A stretch of 64,000 nucleotides of DNA from Tretioscincus oriximinensis (GCA_022410635.1 JAJVDF010000002.1:737176-801175); one strand, 5' to 3'. Numbered from the stretch's first letter, positions 10,262 to 21,580 are shown. Notes: generated from the letters alone by a model not told the origin. Translations and numbers: made by a program.

Positions 10262-10425
10262 GACACATATCACTTCGTTCTTGAAAGAGCTGCATAGGCT
10301 CCCAATTTGCTACCAAGCCCAATTCATGGTGTTAACTTTAGCCAATAAAACCCTAAATAATTTGGGTCCCAAATATCTAAAGGAATGCTTTCTCTCATAT
10401 CTACCTGCCCTTTAACCATACACAG
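10262..10425 (+). repeat. L2-type LINE reverse transcriptase fragment
   Basis: The plus strand encodes, in one frame, LKELHRLPICYQAQF followed by a run like NLGPKYLKE. These match the same stretch in the longer L2 copy at 12302-13022. It is a short piece of the C-terminal part of ORF2. Confidence 0.75.
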
Positions 10426-11468
10426 CAGTTTGACAATTGGTTTTCTTGTTAAGCCAATAACCAGGATAGTCCGCTTTAAAATCTGCAATCAGCAGTTTTA
10501 TATAACAACCAGGTGAGGNAAATGCAACTGAAATCCAACTTTCAAATGGATTAATGACCTTATATGGATGCTGCCTAAGATCCTATGTACCTGAAGTGTA
10601 TGTATTTGGTTTGTGCACTGGGCATGGCCATTTTCACTTAGGAAGCCATAGCAGGAATTGCTTCACTGGCAAGGCATGTTACAGCAATATTTGAGCAAAA
10701 CCTGCCCAAAGAAGCATTTTTTCCCAAAATAGGAAAATGCCCTGCAGTCTCTCATGCATTATTACTAATGGTATAGCTGCCACAGATGTACGTGGCATGT
10801 TGTGATGGTATCACCTGGATATATCTTTAATCCGTTTTTTTCCTTATTGTAACTCGCAAGTAAGAGACACTCTTCTGTTATGATTTCTGTTGTAGACGTA
10901 CATCTCTTTGCAGCCAAGTAGGAATGCAAGGCTGCGAAACAACAGCCTATCAAATATGTATGTGATGCGCTTTAAATGGCAAGAGGCTACTCAAAGGAAC
11001 AAGAAATACTCTTAGGGTGATCTAAGATGTGTCCTTGAAAGGCTTGGCAAGAAGCCCTTCACAGCAGAGAAGAGCATTTTGAAACAAGTGCCTAAATAAT
11101 AGTTTTAAAATTCCTGCAGAATTTCTTTTAAAAATAAAATGGGTTCAGGAATCATTGAAAAGTCCTGTAAAATGGTAACTCCATGGAATTGTTTTTAAAA
11201 AGCACTGTTCTGGCAGGGAAGCTGCTATAACCCAGTATGACATTTGTTGAATAGCTCCTTCTGTTTCATAGAGCAATGCTTCTGGTTAATCTATTATAGA
11301 ACCTTAAAAAAAATAATCTGCCCTTCTAGTGCTTTTTCATTGTGCGTAGAATAAATGGAAAATGTTACCCAGAGTGTGCCCCTGCATGGCACAACATAGA
11401 AGCTTTCCAAATGAGTTATGTTTGAACTTAAAGTTCTATTTTTAATTGTGCAAAAAATTAGTATTAAT
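10426..11468. other. No recognisable feature
   Basis: AT-rich sequence with no supported repeat or coding frame. Confidence 0.4.
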
Positions 11469-11850
11469 TAGGCTGACCAGATGACCCCTACTTTTTTTGG
11501 GGAAGCCCCAGTTTTGGGGGGTCTACTCTGCCCTCCCAGGGGGAAAGGGGACAGGTGATTTTCCCATTTTTTGCTGAGGATTTTTTGTTTTTATTATTTT
11601 AAATTCACTGCACTACAATTAGGGAGCTCTGGCAACCAGGGACAGCTCCTGAAGGCACCCTCCCATCAGTAAAAAATAAAAAAAAATGCAAATTTCTCAT
11701 ACACTTCAAAAACTTCTCACACACTTCGTGGATTTTTCAGCAGGGGATTTTGGGAGGGCTATGCAGGTTTGTGGGTGATTTGCAAATTCATGAATATGTA
11801 AATTAGCATGAATATTAATTGCCCCAGTTTGGGCCTCAGAAAATCTAGTT
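11469..11850. mobile_element. Foldback family TAGGCTGACCAGATG, long form
   Basis: The left end TAGGCTGACCAGATGACCCC at 11469 matches the ends of the elements at 21596, 23634, 32131 and 43877. The right side carries GCATGAATATTAATTGCCCC and GGGCCTCAGAAAATCTA, the alternative end of the long form, with the last bases of the terminus lost. No coding capacity is present. Confidence 0.65.
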
Positions 11851-12301
11851 TATTTCAAATTTCAAATTTATTTCAATTTTCTTGGATTTNTAGCATGCTA
11901 CAGGCACTGGGTCATGGCTCAGTAAAATCTGCAACGCAAGGCTGGCTAATTATTTCTTGAGTTGGGACTGTCTTTTACCTTCCTCTGTCTCTTTGGGGTG
12001 ATATGACAGTGCTGTATGGGAGATACCAGACATCTGGAAGGTACCAGCAAAGGCTATTGTGCAGGGCTGCCTTTTGCTTAGCAAGTTCTTCTTCCCCCCC
12101 TCCCCCACAAATGATTTTGGCAGCTTACATATCCACCCCCCACAGGCACACTCAACACGTCCCATTGAATGGAATTTTGCAAAGTCAGTAGAAACATGTT
12201 TCTGTTGGAACAGCCAGTGGAAACACAGAACAGTTAAACCCCTCAGCAACACAGGCAAATGTCAGGGGTGCCTCATCTGTTGGTTACCTCGTTCATTTCG
12301 T

Positions 12302-13022
12302 TTCATTTATATATTTATATATTTATTTATTTACATTTTTATACTGCCCTATACTCGTAGGTCTCAGGGCAGTTAACAATAAAACCATCATTTTAACACA
12401 TTAAAAACAGGCTTTTCTAAAAATGAGGAGGAGACAGTAGTTTTCTAGCCAAAGGCCAGGCCAAAGAGGTGCGTCTTTAAGCATTTTCTGAAATTGCACA
12501 GAGATGGTGATTGAAGCACCTCAAGGGGGAGACTATTCCATAGCCAGGGGGCTGCCACAGAGAAGGCCCTATTCTGGGTTCCCACCCTCTCTGCCACTGA
12601 AGGTGGTGGTACTGCCAGGAGGATCTCCCCTGCAGATCTTAGGGCACAAGCAGGCTCATATGGGAGAAGGCCTTCCTTGAGGTATTTGGGGCCCAAGTTA
12701 TATAAGGCTTTAAAGGTTAGAGTTAATATCTTGAATTGGGTTCGGTAGCAAATCGGCAGCAAGTGCAGTTCTTTCAGGACCAGCGTGATTTGTGTCCAGC
12801 CAGCTGTTCCAGTCAGCAGTCTAGCAGCTGCATTCTGCATCAAGGGCAGCCCCATATAGAGTGCGTTACAGTAGTCCAACCTGGAAGTTACCAGAGCTTG
12901 GATCACTGGGGCCAGATCATCCCTGACCAGAAGTGGCTGCAACTTGCAGACTAGACGTAGCTGGAAATAGGCACTCCTGGCCACCGCCTCCACCTGATCT
13001 TCAAGTGTATAGCAGTGTGCAG
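12302..13022 (-). repeat. L2-type LINE, 3' part of ORF2 and tail
   Basis: On the minus strand an almost intact frame of about 200 residues covers the end of reverse transcriptase and the C-terminal region. It includes SRLDYCNALYMGLP, VLKELHLLPICYR and APWLWNSLPLEV, and stops after KTHLFGLAF. The 3' end reads CTGCCCTGAGACC then TATAGGGCAGTATAAAAATG and (AAAT)n. The copy is 5' truncated. It is the best-preserved L2-type copy here and helps identify those at 10262, 21063, 42440 and 61564. Confidence 0.85.
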
Positions 13023-14236
13023 AGCGCTGTACAGAACACAAGGGAAATGCAAAGTAAGTACAAATAAGTATAAAACAATACAAATCAAGTATAAAACAAT
13101 ACAAGTTAAAATCAGGTATCCAACAAGATAGAGAAAAAAACCCATTACATTCAGTTCAAATTGAGTCAAAGGCCTTAGGAAAAAGAAATGCTTTAATGTG
13201 AGATTTAAAAGAGGAGACAGTGGTAGAGTGATAGAAATGGGGAACAGGTTCCAGAATTATGGAGAGACAAGAAAAAAGGGCGGAGACAAGAATAGGAGGT
13301 GGTTACATTGGGCTGAACCAGCCGCTTTGAACAGGCAAAATGAAGGTTCCAAGAGGACTGGTAGAAGGAGACAAAGGAAGAAATATATGAGGGTGCTAAA
13401 TTGTAGTGTGTGCTGCCCCAATAGCAGGAAGCAAGTTAGGTAGTAAGTTTGTGTACATTATTAGTGCAAGTCCCCTTTAGGGAGAAGCTTCTGGGATTTG
13501 TAGTATAGGATCCTTTAGTCCCCTCTCCTTTTTTCTTCCTCTCCATGTAGTTCTTTGTTCAGTAACCAGCCAGTCAGCAAAGAATCAAGATGCAGACCAG
13601 AAACCAAAGGCCAGAAGTTAACACCAGAAGTCCAACAGGCAAGGCAGAATTACCAGAAACCGTAGACCAGAAGCTAGGACCTGCAGACTAGGCTTCAATC
13701 CAGAAGATCTGTAAGTTATTTTGGAATTGTTTCTGAATAAACTTTGCTTTATTAAGACTCTCTGGTCTGACTTGGTTAAGACTCTCCACAACATCCAGTT
13801 CTGTTGGGCTACTCGTGGATGGGACGGAATATAGAGTGACTTGAAGGTCAGAACCAATAGTTTATACTGAATGAAATAAGGCAGAGGCAACCAGTAGAGA
13901 GGTTTTAGCAGATAGGTAACATGATCAAATTGGCGGGATTTAAAAATAATTTTAGCTACAATATTCTGAATAGAAATGAGAGCGTGTAGATGGCAAGTGA
14001 GAAGACCAACAAAAATGATATTGCAGTAGTTAAGATGGGAGATCATGAGAGCATGTATAAGATGCCGTTTCTTCTTAGAGAAAGAAACGGCAGGTTTTGG
14101 CAATTGAAGCGATGTGGGGTTGAAATGAGAAGGAAGAATACCCAAATTTTCAGCAGGTTTCAGATCTTCTATCTTACCCTCTTGAAAACCAAGGAGATAA
14201 GCCTTATTACAACGGAAATCCTTATGAAGGGCGCTG
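13023..14236 (-). repeat. Second L2-like LINE, decayed, with an insertion
   Basis: The 3' end (minus strand) reads like TGTACAGCGCTCTGCAC. Further in, 13800-14220 encodes a degenerate reverse transcriptase C-terminal stretch with SHLNYCNIIF and PLYWLPLPYFIQYKLL, the same motif order as L2 but a different lineage. The middle (about 13402-13793) does not match a LINE and looks like an inserted LTR. Stops and frameshifts show it is dead. Confidence 0.55.
13402..13793 (+). mobile_element. Possible solo LTR inserted in a LINE
   Basis: The segment begins TGTAGTGTG and ends CCACAACA. It has AATAAA at 13736 in CTGAATAAACTTTGC followed by a T-rich run, as in an R/U5 region. It interrupts the LINE frame that resumes at about 13795. 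The flanking 5 bp do not match, so the borders are uncertain. Confidence 0.35.
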
Positions 14237-14505
14237 TCTGCATAAGAGGAGCCCTGCTGAATTGGGCCAGGGCCCATCTAGTCCAGCATTCTGTTTCACA
14301 CAGTGGCCCACCAATTGCACCAGGGCAGTCCAAACAGAAGAAGGTAAAATCTTCACCTGTTCTTGACGCCCTACAAATAGTGTTTCAGAAATACTGCTTG
14401 CTGCTCCATCCCGGAGGCAATATCAAGACATCCATCCTAGTGGCTGTTTTAACCCTTGATGTCCATGAACTTGTCTATTCCTCTATTAAAGCTTTCCATG
14501 TCTGA
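14237..14505 (-). repeat. CR1 lineage B 3' end fragment
   Basis: Words shared with the full copy at 59270-60215 appear in reverse: AATTGGGCCAGGGCCCATCTAGTCCAGC, TCCATCCCGGAGGCA and GTGTCCATGAAC-like. It covers the 3' untranslated part and the last codons. Confidence 0.75.
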
Positions 14506-14654
14506 TGCAGGCTCACTGGTGGCTGATAAGACTGATGTGAGATAAGCAGATCCAGCCACATCGACTACAGGCAAAGGTCTTATCTGGACATGGTGACCAT
14601 CTTGTGTCTTTGTCTTTTGCCCTCAAGATTAGCCCTGCATGTGTTCCTGAACAA

Positions 14655-14848
14655 GGGGACAGCCTCTGAGATGGAGCAATAGGCAGTATTCCTGAAGTAT
14701 CACTTGCAGGGAGTTGAGAACAANTGAGGGGTTTGGTTTCTGCTCGGGTCTGTCCATCTGCAATTGGTGAGCCAATGTGTGAGACAGAATACTGGACTAC
14801 ATTGCTCTGGCCTGATTCAGCTGCGGTCATCTTATGTTCTTATGTTGC
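14655..14848 (+). repeat. CR1 lineage B 3' end fragment
   Basis: It shares CTCTGAGATGGAGCAA, TTGCAGGGAGTT, GCTCTGGCCTGATTCAGC and the TCTTATGTTCTTATG tail with other lineage B copies. Confidence 0.75.
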
Positions 14849-15390
14849 CAGTTCCCACAACTGACAGAGCAGGCTACTGGTAGTGGTCAACATGGTAGAC
14901 ATGGTAGGTCAAGACATCTAAAAATAAGTGATAGCAGATGTCAAAATAGGCAGAACANATGGTCAAGAGACATTTGGCAAACCCATATGAAAATCATATT
15001 TACCCATTATAACAGAAAATGTTTACACTAGCCAATCTTTGAATTTTGGGGAAAGAAAGTCTATAGACTCAAACTCTGCTTGCATTTTGTACTATAGGTG
15101 TGGCAAGATGCTGCTTCCCATTCTGTCTTTATGAGCCATCTGTCTCTCTCTGTAGAGCCACAAGTTCAGTGTTAAGTCTAGATAATGCATTTTCCCTGGC
15201 AGCAGAAAGTCAACCTGACTTTGCAGCTATATTAACAAATTACGGTATGCAGCCTTGAATTATAGCTTAAACCCTGTATTTTCCCCATTTAATAAATAAA
15301 TAAATAAATTACATATCTCACATTATATACACAGTCTGTATTAAGGGGTTTCAGAAAGCTGTTATAAATGAAGTTCTAGTAGTAAACTGC

Positions 15391-15391
<1 letters not shown>
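14849..15391. other. No recognisable feature
   Basis: AT-rich sequence, with a short (AAAT)n run at 15291-15309. Nothing else can be supported. Confidence 0.4.

Positions 15392-15465
<74 letters not shown>
15392..15465. repeat. (TTA)n microsatellite, about 74 bp
   Basis: An uninterrupted TTA repeat sits exactly at the 3' end of the R4-type LINE read on the minus strand. It therefore most likely grew from that element's TAA tail. Confidence 0.9.
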
Positions 15466-16216
15466 GACATAAAAGCAACAGTACACCACAGCAAACGAGA
15501 TAGATATGCTGGATTTCGTATCACAATATCACAAAGTCGAACACTTCCCAAGCGTCTAGGACTTTGTGATGTATTTTCNTATGATGCGCGCAGATCCGAG
15601 CAAAGTGGCTTTTTGCAATTGACAGATGGTGATTTTGTCAATGCCAATTGTCTTCATGTGTTGGGCCAGGTCTTTGGGCACAGCCCCCAGTGTGCCGATT
15701 ACCACTGGAATCATTTTCACTGGTTTGTGCCAGAGTCGCTGCAGTTCAATTTTCAGGTCTTGATATCGGCTGAGTTTTTCGTGCTGTTTTTCATCAATTC
15801 TACTGTCACTTGGTATGGCAACATCAATGATCCACACTTTGTTCTTTTCTACAATTGTGAGGTCAGGAGTATTGTGTTCCAAAACTTTGTCCGTCTGAAT
15901 CCGGAAGTCCCAAAGTATGTTTGCATGTTCATTTTCTGTAACCTTCTCTGGTTTGTGATCCCACCAGTTCTTTACCACTGGAAGATGGTAGTTCTGGCAA
16001 AGGTTCCAGTGTATCATTTGTGCCACATAATTGTGCCTCTGTTTGTAGTCTGTTTGTGAAATTTTCTTGCAGCAGCTGAGAATGTGGTCCATCGTTTCAT
16101 CAGCTTCTTGGCACAGTCTGCATTTTGGGTCATCAGTTGATTTTTCAATTCTGGCTTTGATTGCATTTGTCCTAATAGCCTGTTCTTGTGCAGCAGATTG
16201 TTCTTGTTCTTGCACT
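15392..16216 (-). repeat. R4-type LINE, ORF C-terminal part with restriction-like endonuclease
   Basis: The minus strand encodes an almost uninterrupted frame of about 219 residues (15556-16215). It has a zinc knuckle of the form C-x2-C-x7-H-x4-C (CRLCQEADETMDHILSCC), then a conserved block around KNWWDHKPEKVTENE. After that comes PD-x12-D (PDLTIVEKNKVWIIDV), the metal-binding core of the restriction-like endonuclease of R2/R4-class LINEs. The frame continues through the 3' region to a stop and a TAA-repeat tail. The reverse transcriptase domain is missing, either by 5' truncation or because the hairpin element at 16217 abuts it. A small second fragment of the family lies at 57001-57062. Confidence 0.8.
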
Positions 16217-16650
16217 GCTGCCTGGAGATCGGTTTGGCAAAGTGACGAGCAACATTGACAGACATCCTGTCAACCTCCCCACCTCCTCCTCCTCACCTCA
16301 GCCGAACCATTTGACAGCAACAATGTGCTCCTCGTGGNTTCACCGAGCTGATCTCCGGGCAGCCAACCCCCGAAAGCAGATTTCCCCACCGAAGCAAGGA
16401 GGCAGCGCTTTCTCCTGTCATCTCTCCCCTTCTGTTTCTCGCACCATGTGTGCACACGGCAAAGGAAGGGGATTGGTTACAAGTTGACAGAGGTTGGCTG
16501 CGAGATGTCGGAGTTTCTCCGCAATGATGCCTAAATATTCCAGCAATAGTTTATTCTGGATAAATGGCATTTGTTGCGGGACGACTGCTGAAACACGCTT
16601 AATACATGTGGCCAAACCTTCCTCACCTTGCTACGATTGAGGAAGAGAAA
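16217..16650. mobile_element. Partial copy of the large hairpin element
   Basis: CpG-rich sequence matches the element at 46786-47709: TGCCTGGAGATC, CAGCCGAACCATTTGACAGC, GCAGATTTCCCC, GACAGAGGTTGGCTGCGAG and CCAGCAATAGTTTATTCTGGAT. An internal inverted repeat pairs CTGCCTGGAGATC at 16218 with GATCTCCGGGCAG at about 16351. The arms are shorter and more diverged than in the second copy. Confidence 0.6.
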
Positions 16651-18630
16651 AGTTGTGTGCAGGCAGCCATAATCTCATAGATGCAAAACATCTCATTGTA
16701 TTGATCTAACTCATTTGTGTTCCAACCTGAATCCATTCTGGTAAATTGATTAGATAGATTTTTATGCCCATTTGAAATCTACCNGACAGTGTCTTCCTCC
16801 AGTTGACGTTCTTAGATAATCTTGTTCCAGATTTATGGGGCTAAGTCCTGAAGAAAAATAAGCTTATATNTGTTGAAAAACGATCCTTAGCTTCTCCCTG
16901 AAAATGGGCAAAAGGAAACCACTTCTGCCTCTCTNCCAGGAGAACTTCACGGAGATAGGTGGCCTGTAGTCTACTAGGAGTTGACAATGACTTAATGACG
17001 CTCAACAACAGCAACATACTGTATGTATAATTTACTGTTCCAATAAATCACTGGTTTTGTTTCTGAATGTTCATCTCTTACTTTCCCATGTGCTTTTAAT
17101 AATGCTGGCTGTACATGTACAAATTGTTTTGTCTGTCAAGGCCTTTTAGTCTTTTATATCTAAATCATCATGTTCACCAATACTTNAGAATTTTGCAATT
17201 TCGTTGGATGTTTATCATGAATTACATCTTAAACCTTTTCAATGAATTCCTTCCTGATATTATTGTAATCCAATAACCATGTATGTTTTTGAATGAAACT
17301 AAGGACAAAAAGAAAAAAAGTTATTATACTGTATCTACAATAGAACAAGAGGTGTGAATAAAAGTTTAAGAAACATAAAATTGTACCCAGGAAACTTTCA
17401 AAGCAACAAGGAGCACGATATTTTTACTTTATTTTTCGGAGTGATATCTGATATTCAGTTCGTCATCATTGGATGATTTTTCTTCCTTTTATCACTTTTC
17501 TTCTCTTCCAGATACTGATGTTTCTTTTGCATTTCCACAGTCTCTTTTCTTTCTCTGCTATCTGGGGAACTTTGGAGTGGAGGTAGAAAGGGAAAGCAGG
17601 AGGCCTAGCAATTACAGGGCAGAGTTGAAATGCACCACCATTGTGCAACAANCCAAAGGTCATGTGATTAGACAAGGCCGTCAAATTCTTTGAATGCTTG
17701 AACGGTGCGGTCATGTGAGTGAGAATTCATTGTCCCTTCCCATGCGATAATAGAAAATGTTTCAGGGGATTAAAAGGGAATATTCTTTTTTCNACCTTTT
17801 TTTTGAAAAATACTTTCTGCCTCTTGATCAGAATGAGAAATGTAGACAGAAGCAATTTCACATTAGTTTGTGGGCATCCTCAAAGCATGCTCTCGACTTT
17901 TGTTTGAAACAGACTATTAGGAGAAAAGGATTAACTGAGGCTCTGGTCACACCTTCGGTTTANATCATATTCAGTTTGTCTTCAGACCCCACAAGCCATA
18001 TCATCACGAGACAAGGCTAGTCTTAGGAGCTCTTGCAGACAACGTCTATATGGTGCCTTATGGTGTTTTGATGTTGTGCTACAGAAACGGCATAGAAGTA
18101 CCAGCCAAAACAGCACCGTGATAGCCATTGCTAGTGCTATCCAACTGGATCACCACAATTATGTGTGCCAATTTTCCCAAGCTCATGCCTTTATGGTGTA
18201 AGATAAACACCGTATTTAGTTTTGTGCAAAAACTAGAATCCAACAACAACAAAGGCCTTTAAAAACAGCTGTTGCCTCCTCAGAGATTAGAACAAAGCNT
18301 AGGCATAGTGGCAGTATGCAGCAGCACTCGCATAGAGGCGCTTCTATTACAGGCAAATGGTGGCCAGAGTATGGCTAGTTTGAATTGAGGAAAACTTCAC
18401 CTCCAATGCTTTTGAAGGACAACTCCCTTCCGGNGATGTGTGGTTTTGTGANTGACGCATAGCAAAAGTGCTCCCCTTGTGGATTATAACGGAACTGCAT
18501 ACGCTCAGTATAAAAAGCCACACAGCTTTTGCTCCTGTTTTTTCCTCTACTGAGAATGCAGCCAAAGATTACAAAATGGATACAGATGGCAGTAGCCTCC
18601 CTCTAAAATGAGCTTTCCTACATGAATAAA
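16651..18630. other. No recognisable feature
   Basis: AT-rich sequence of nearly 2 kb. No repeat family, splice-flanked frame or RNA gene can be supported. Confidence 0.4.
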
Positions 18631-18733
18631 AGAGGAGCCCTGCTGAATTGGCCCAGACTAGGGTTGCCATAATCTAAGTGTCTGAAACCANGACACTATT
18701 TCTACAAGTGCCTGCCATAGTTTACACCAGCGC

Positions 18734-18825
18734 AGACTGACCAGATATTTTGAGGGCTAAACCAGGTTAATTAATATTTATGCTAATTTGCATACCATGA
18801 ATATGCAAATTAGCCNAACCTTGCA
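18734..18825. mobile_element. Partial long-form foldback end
   Basis: AGACTGACCAGATATTTTGAGGGC followed by TTAATATTTATGCTAATTTGCAT matches the left part of the long-form element at 21596. The rest is replaced by a purine-rich tract. Confidence 0.55.
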
Positions 18826-18826
18826 A

Positions 18827-18972
18827 AAGAAGAAGGAAGGAAAGAAAGAAATGAAGAGAAGCCAGGAAAGAAAAAGAAAGGGAGAAGGGAGAAGAGAGAA
18901 GGAAGGAAAGAAGGAAAGAGAGAAAGAAGGAAGGGAGGTAGTGAGGAAGGAAGGGAGGTAGTGAGGAAAGAA
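18827..18972. repeat. Purine-rich (GAAA/GGAA)n tract
   Basis: About 145 bp almost entirely A and G on the plus strand, with imperfect GAAAGAAAG and GGAAGGAAG units. Confidence 0.8.
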
Positions 18973-19690
18973 GGCAGCCTCCTCCCACTCTCCACTTACC
19001 TCCTGTGGCGTTGGTGTCGAGGGCCCTTCGCCAGCCTCNCAGGGCAGAAGAGGCTGCAGGCAAGGCCAGTGGCCAGGCAGCATCTGCTGGCTACTAAGTG
19101 GAGGGCAGCGGTGGGATGCNTTCATGCTGCCGCGTGGGAGCTCACTAATGTGATGGCATGAGTAGAGAAACCTGGGTGAGGATCACACGTTGCCGCCCAG
19201 GCTTCTCCATACCATGGCATTAGAAACTTCCAAGGCGTTGCTGGTATGATGCGATGTGCNCCCTGTCTTTGGCGTGCATCGCATCATCCGGTAGCGTTTT
19301 GGTACAGCATTTCAGGAAATAAATCTCACTTCTTGAAATGCTGTACCGCAGCNCTAAAGGTCTGGATGGGACAGGGAGGGACGGGAAGGAGGGGCCCAGG
19401 CAAGGCCTGGCTCTATTTTGATCTACATCTCAGAACATTCATTAAGATCACGGAATTATGTTTTTTGGCCTGGACTCCACTGTAAAATCACAGATTGTCT
19501 GCAAAATCCATGGAATATGGCAACCCTAGCCCAGACCCAACCAGTCCATCATTCTGTCTTGCAGAATGGTCCACCAATTGCATTAGGGGACACACAAGCA
19601 GAAGAAAGCAAATCTTCACTTGTTCACGACTCCCTGCAAATGGTGCTTTTGCAGGAAGCAGTATCAAGAGATCCATTCTAGCAACTATTT

Positions 19691-20052
19691 ATAAACAGGA
19701 TTCTACCAGAAAAGAGGTCTTTCCTTCACAGTCAACAGCTCTTTGCATTAGGCGAAAGAACTTAGCAAAAGGGTNTCCCCAAATGATAGCTTATCTGGGA
19801 CCTGCAAGCGGTAGAATTAAGTTCTCTTTGCCATTTGTGTTTCACTGTGAATGATTTCTGGTCAAGCCAGTTTAGCAAGTCTTAAAAAAAAACAACCTCT
19901 TCAAGCAATTTCTGAAAGATGTCTCAGAGCACAGATAATATTGTATTTTCCTTTGAAGCTCTTAAAAATGTTGGATTGCTCCTCCTTACTTTGGTTTGAT
20001 CGGAACCCTTTCTTCCAGTTTCCAGCAGCAGCAAAAAAGGNAAATTCCATGT
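19691..20052. other. No recognisable feature
   Basis: AT-rich sequence between the CR1 fragment and the L2-like tail. Nothing can be supported. Confidence 0.4.
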
Positions 20053-20163
20053 TTATTTATTTATTTATTTTTAGTACTTTTATCCCGCCCTTCACCCTAA
20101 GGTCGCAGGGCGGCTTACAACATTAAAATAGCATGACAATTAAAAACAGTGACCCCCAAACCC
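20053..20163 (-). repeat. L2-like LINE or SINE 3' tail
   Basis: TTTATTTATTTATTT then TTTATCCCGCCCTTCACC and GGTCGCAGGGCGGCTTACAA is the reverse of the common GGGCGGGATAAAA(TAAA)n end. It runs into the assembly gap. Confidence 0.65.
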
Positions 20164-20360
20164 NNNNNNNNNNNNNNNNNNNNNNNNNNNNNNNNNNNNN
20201 NNNNNNNNNNNNNNNNNNNNNNNNNNNNNNNNNNNNNNNNNNNNNNNNNNNNNNNNNNNNNNNNNNNNNNNNNNNNNNNNNNNNNNNNNNNNNNNNNNNN
20301 NNNNNNNNNNNNNNNNNNNNNNNNNNNNNNNNNNNNNNNNNNNNNNNNNNNNNNNNNNNN
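20164..20360. other. Assembly gap (197 N)
   Basis: A run of N between an L2-like tail and a CR1 copy. Confidence 0.99.
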
Positions 20361-20782
20361 TCTCTATCACACAACACAAGGACCAGAGGGCACTCCTTAA
20401 AACTGTTGGGTAGAAAAGTGAGAACAGACAAAGGAAAGTATTTTTTCACTCAGAGGGTCATCGGTCTGTGGAATTTACTTCCTGAAGAGGTAGTGGTAGC
20501 TAACAGCTTGGATAGTTTCAAGACAGGACTAGACAGGTTTATGGACACTAAGGGTATAAATGGATACTAAGATAGTTGTCCGGATGTAGCCTCCGGGATG
20601 GAGCAACAGGCAGGACTCTTGAAATACCATTTGCAGGGAGTCACGAACAAGAGCAGCATATTTTGCTTTCCTCTGTTAGGACTGCCCAGGTGCATCTGGT
20701 GGGCCTCTGTGTGACACAGAATGCTGGACTCGATGGGCTGTGGCCTGATCCAGTATGGCTCTTCTTATGTTCTTATGTTCAA
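20361..20782 (+). repeat. CR1 lineage B, 3' part
   Basis: The frame from 20361 encodes the end of ORF2 (SLSHNTRTRGHSLKLLGRK, then WNLLPEEVVVANS) to a stop at about 20568. The 3' untranslated region and TCTTATGTTCTTATG tail follow. It is nearly identical to the copy at 59270, which suggests it is young. The 5' part lies in the gap. Confidence 0.85.
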
Positions 20783-21062
20783 ATCTGTTGCAGGGGCAAC
20801 TCCTGGTATCAAATGAGACAACAAAAGGGCTCAAAAATTAGCAAAAAAGTCGCCAATGCTGCAGAACAGAATGTGGCATATCACATATATAAAAATGAAT
20901 CTTTAATCTATTACTCTGGAATATATATATGTCCGCATGTGGTGCAACCATCCAGTGTTAGCCAGATATGTTTTGACTGGCAGCAAATAATAAGAACATA
21001 AAGTCTTCTTTTCTCCATATGAACAGGAGATGTTAAATTTGCCAAATTATACTTCTTGATTT
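20783..21062. other. No recognisable feature
   Basis: AT-rich sequence with no supported feature. Confidence 0.35.
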
Positions 21063-21580
21063 ATTTGAATTATCTGGACTTATTTTTATTTTTTTACACT
21101 TCTACACTGCCCTATATCTGAAAGTCTTAGGGCAATTAACAGTAAAAACAGAATTAACATACTGTATATTAAAATCAAAAGTGCCTGAAAGTAGTGAAAG
21201 CAGAGAGGGTTTTTTTTCAACCGAAGGCCAAGTTAAAAAGATACAGCTTTGAGAATTTTCTGAATAGCTATAGAGATGGTGATTGACCTACTCAATGGTG
21301 GGGGAGACTATTTCATATTCTAGGGGCTGCTACTGAGAAGGTCCTCCGTTCCCACTTCTTAGCTAATGAGAGTGGAGGCACAAACTGGAGGGCCTCCTCT
21401 GCAAATCTTAAGGCACATACAGGTTGATATGGAAGAAGTTGTTCCTTTAGATTTTTGGGGTCCAACTTATTTAGGGCCTTATAAGTTAAAAATACCTTGA
21501 ACTGGGCTTGGTAGCAAATTGGCAGCCAGTGCAGTTCTTTCAAGACCAAAGTTACATGTGTCAGGCTAACTATGAGTTTT
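21063..21580 (-). repeat. L2-type LINE, 3' part, diverged
   Basis: The minus strand encodes VLKELHWLPICYQAQFKV and FSVAAPRI with frameshifts, and ends in the CTGCCCTA/TATTTTT-type tail. It is the same family as 12302-13022. Confidence 0.8.

Larger units (their letters stand above)
18659..19528. mobile_element. Nonautonomous hAT-type DNA transposon with perfect 8-bp duplication
   Basis: The ends are TAGGGTTGCCAT and ATGGCAACCCTA in inverted orientation. The flanks carry identical GCCCAGAC at 18651-18658 and 19529-19536. An 8-bp duplication and a TAGGG-type terminus are characteristic of the hAT superfamily. The 870-bp interior has no transposase frame. It holds a partial foldback end (18734-18825), a purine tract (18827-18972) and two adjacent hairpins (19230-19302, 19301-19347). 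Confidence 0.8.
18631..19690 (-). repeat. CR1 lineage B 3' end, split by a hAT-type insertion
   Basis: AGAGGAGCCCTGCTGAATTG at 18631-18650 and the following GCCCAGAC are the lineage B end. The sequence resumes after the insertion at 19529 with GCCCAGACCCAACCAGTCC, then the CR1 3' region to about 19690. Removing 18659-19528 and one GCCCAGAC restores a continuous CR1 fragment. Confidence 0.8.

Noticed and set aside
15351..15647. Frame with a long isoleucine run
   Set aside because: It is the translation of the TTA microsatellite.
18767..19125. Serine/leucine/phenylalanine-rich frames that look like membrane proteins
   Set aside because: They are translations of the purine-rich tract on the minus strand.
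20133..20570. Frames extending through N runs
   Set aside because: The unknown residues come from an assembly gap; only the CR1 part after 20360 is real.
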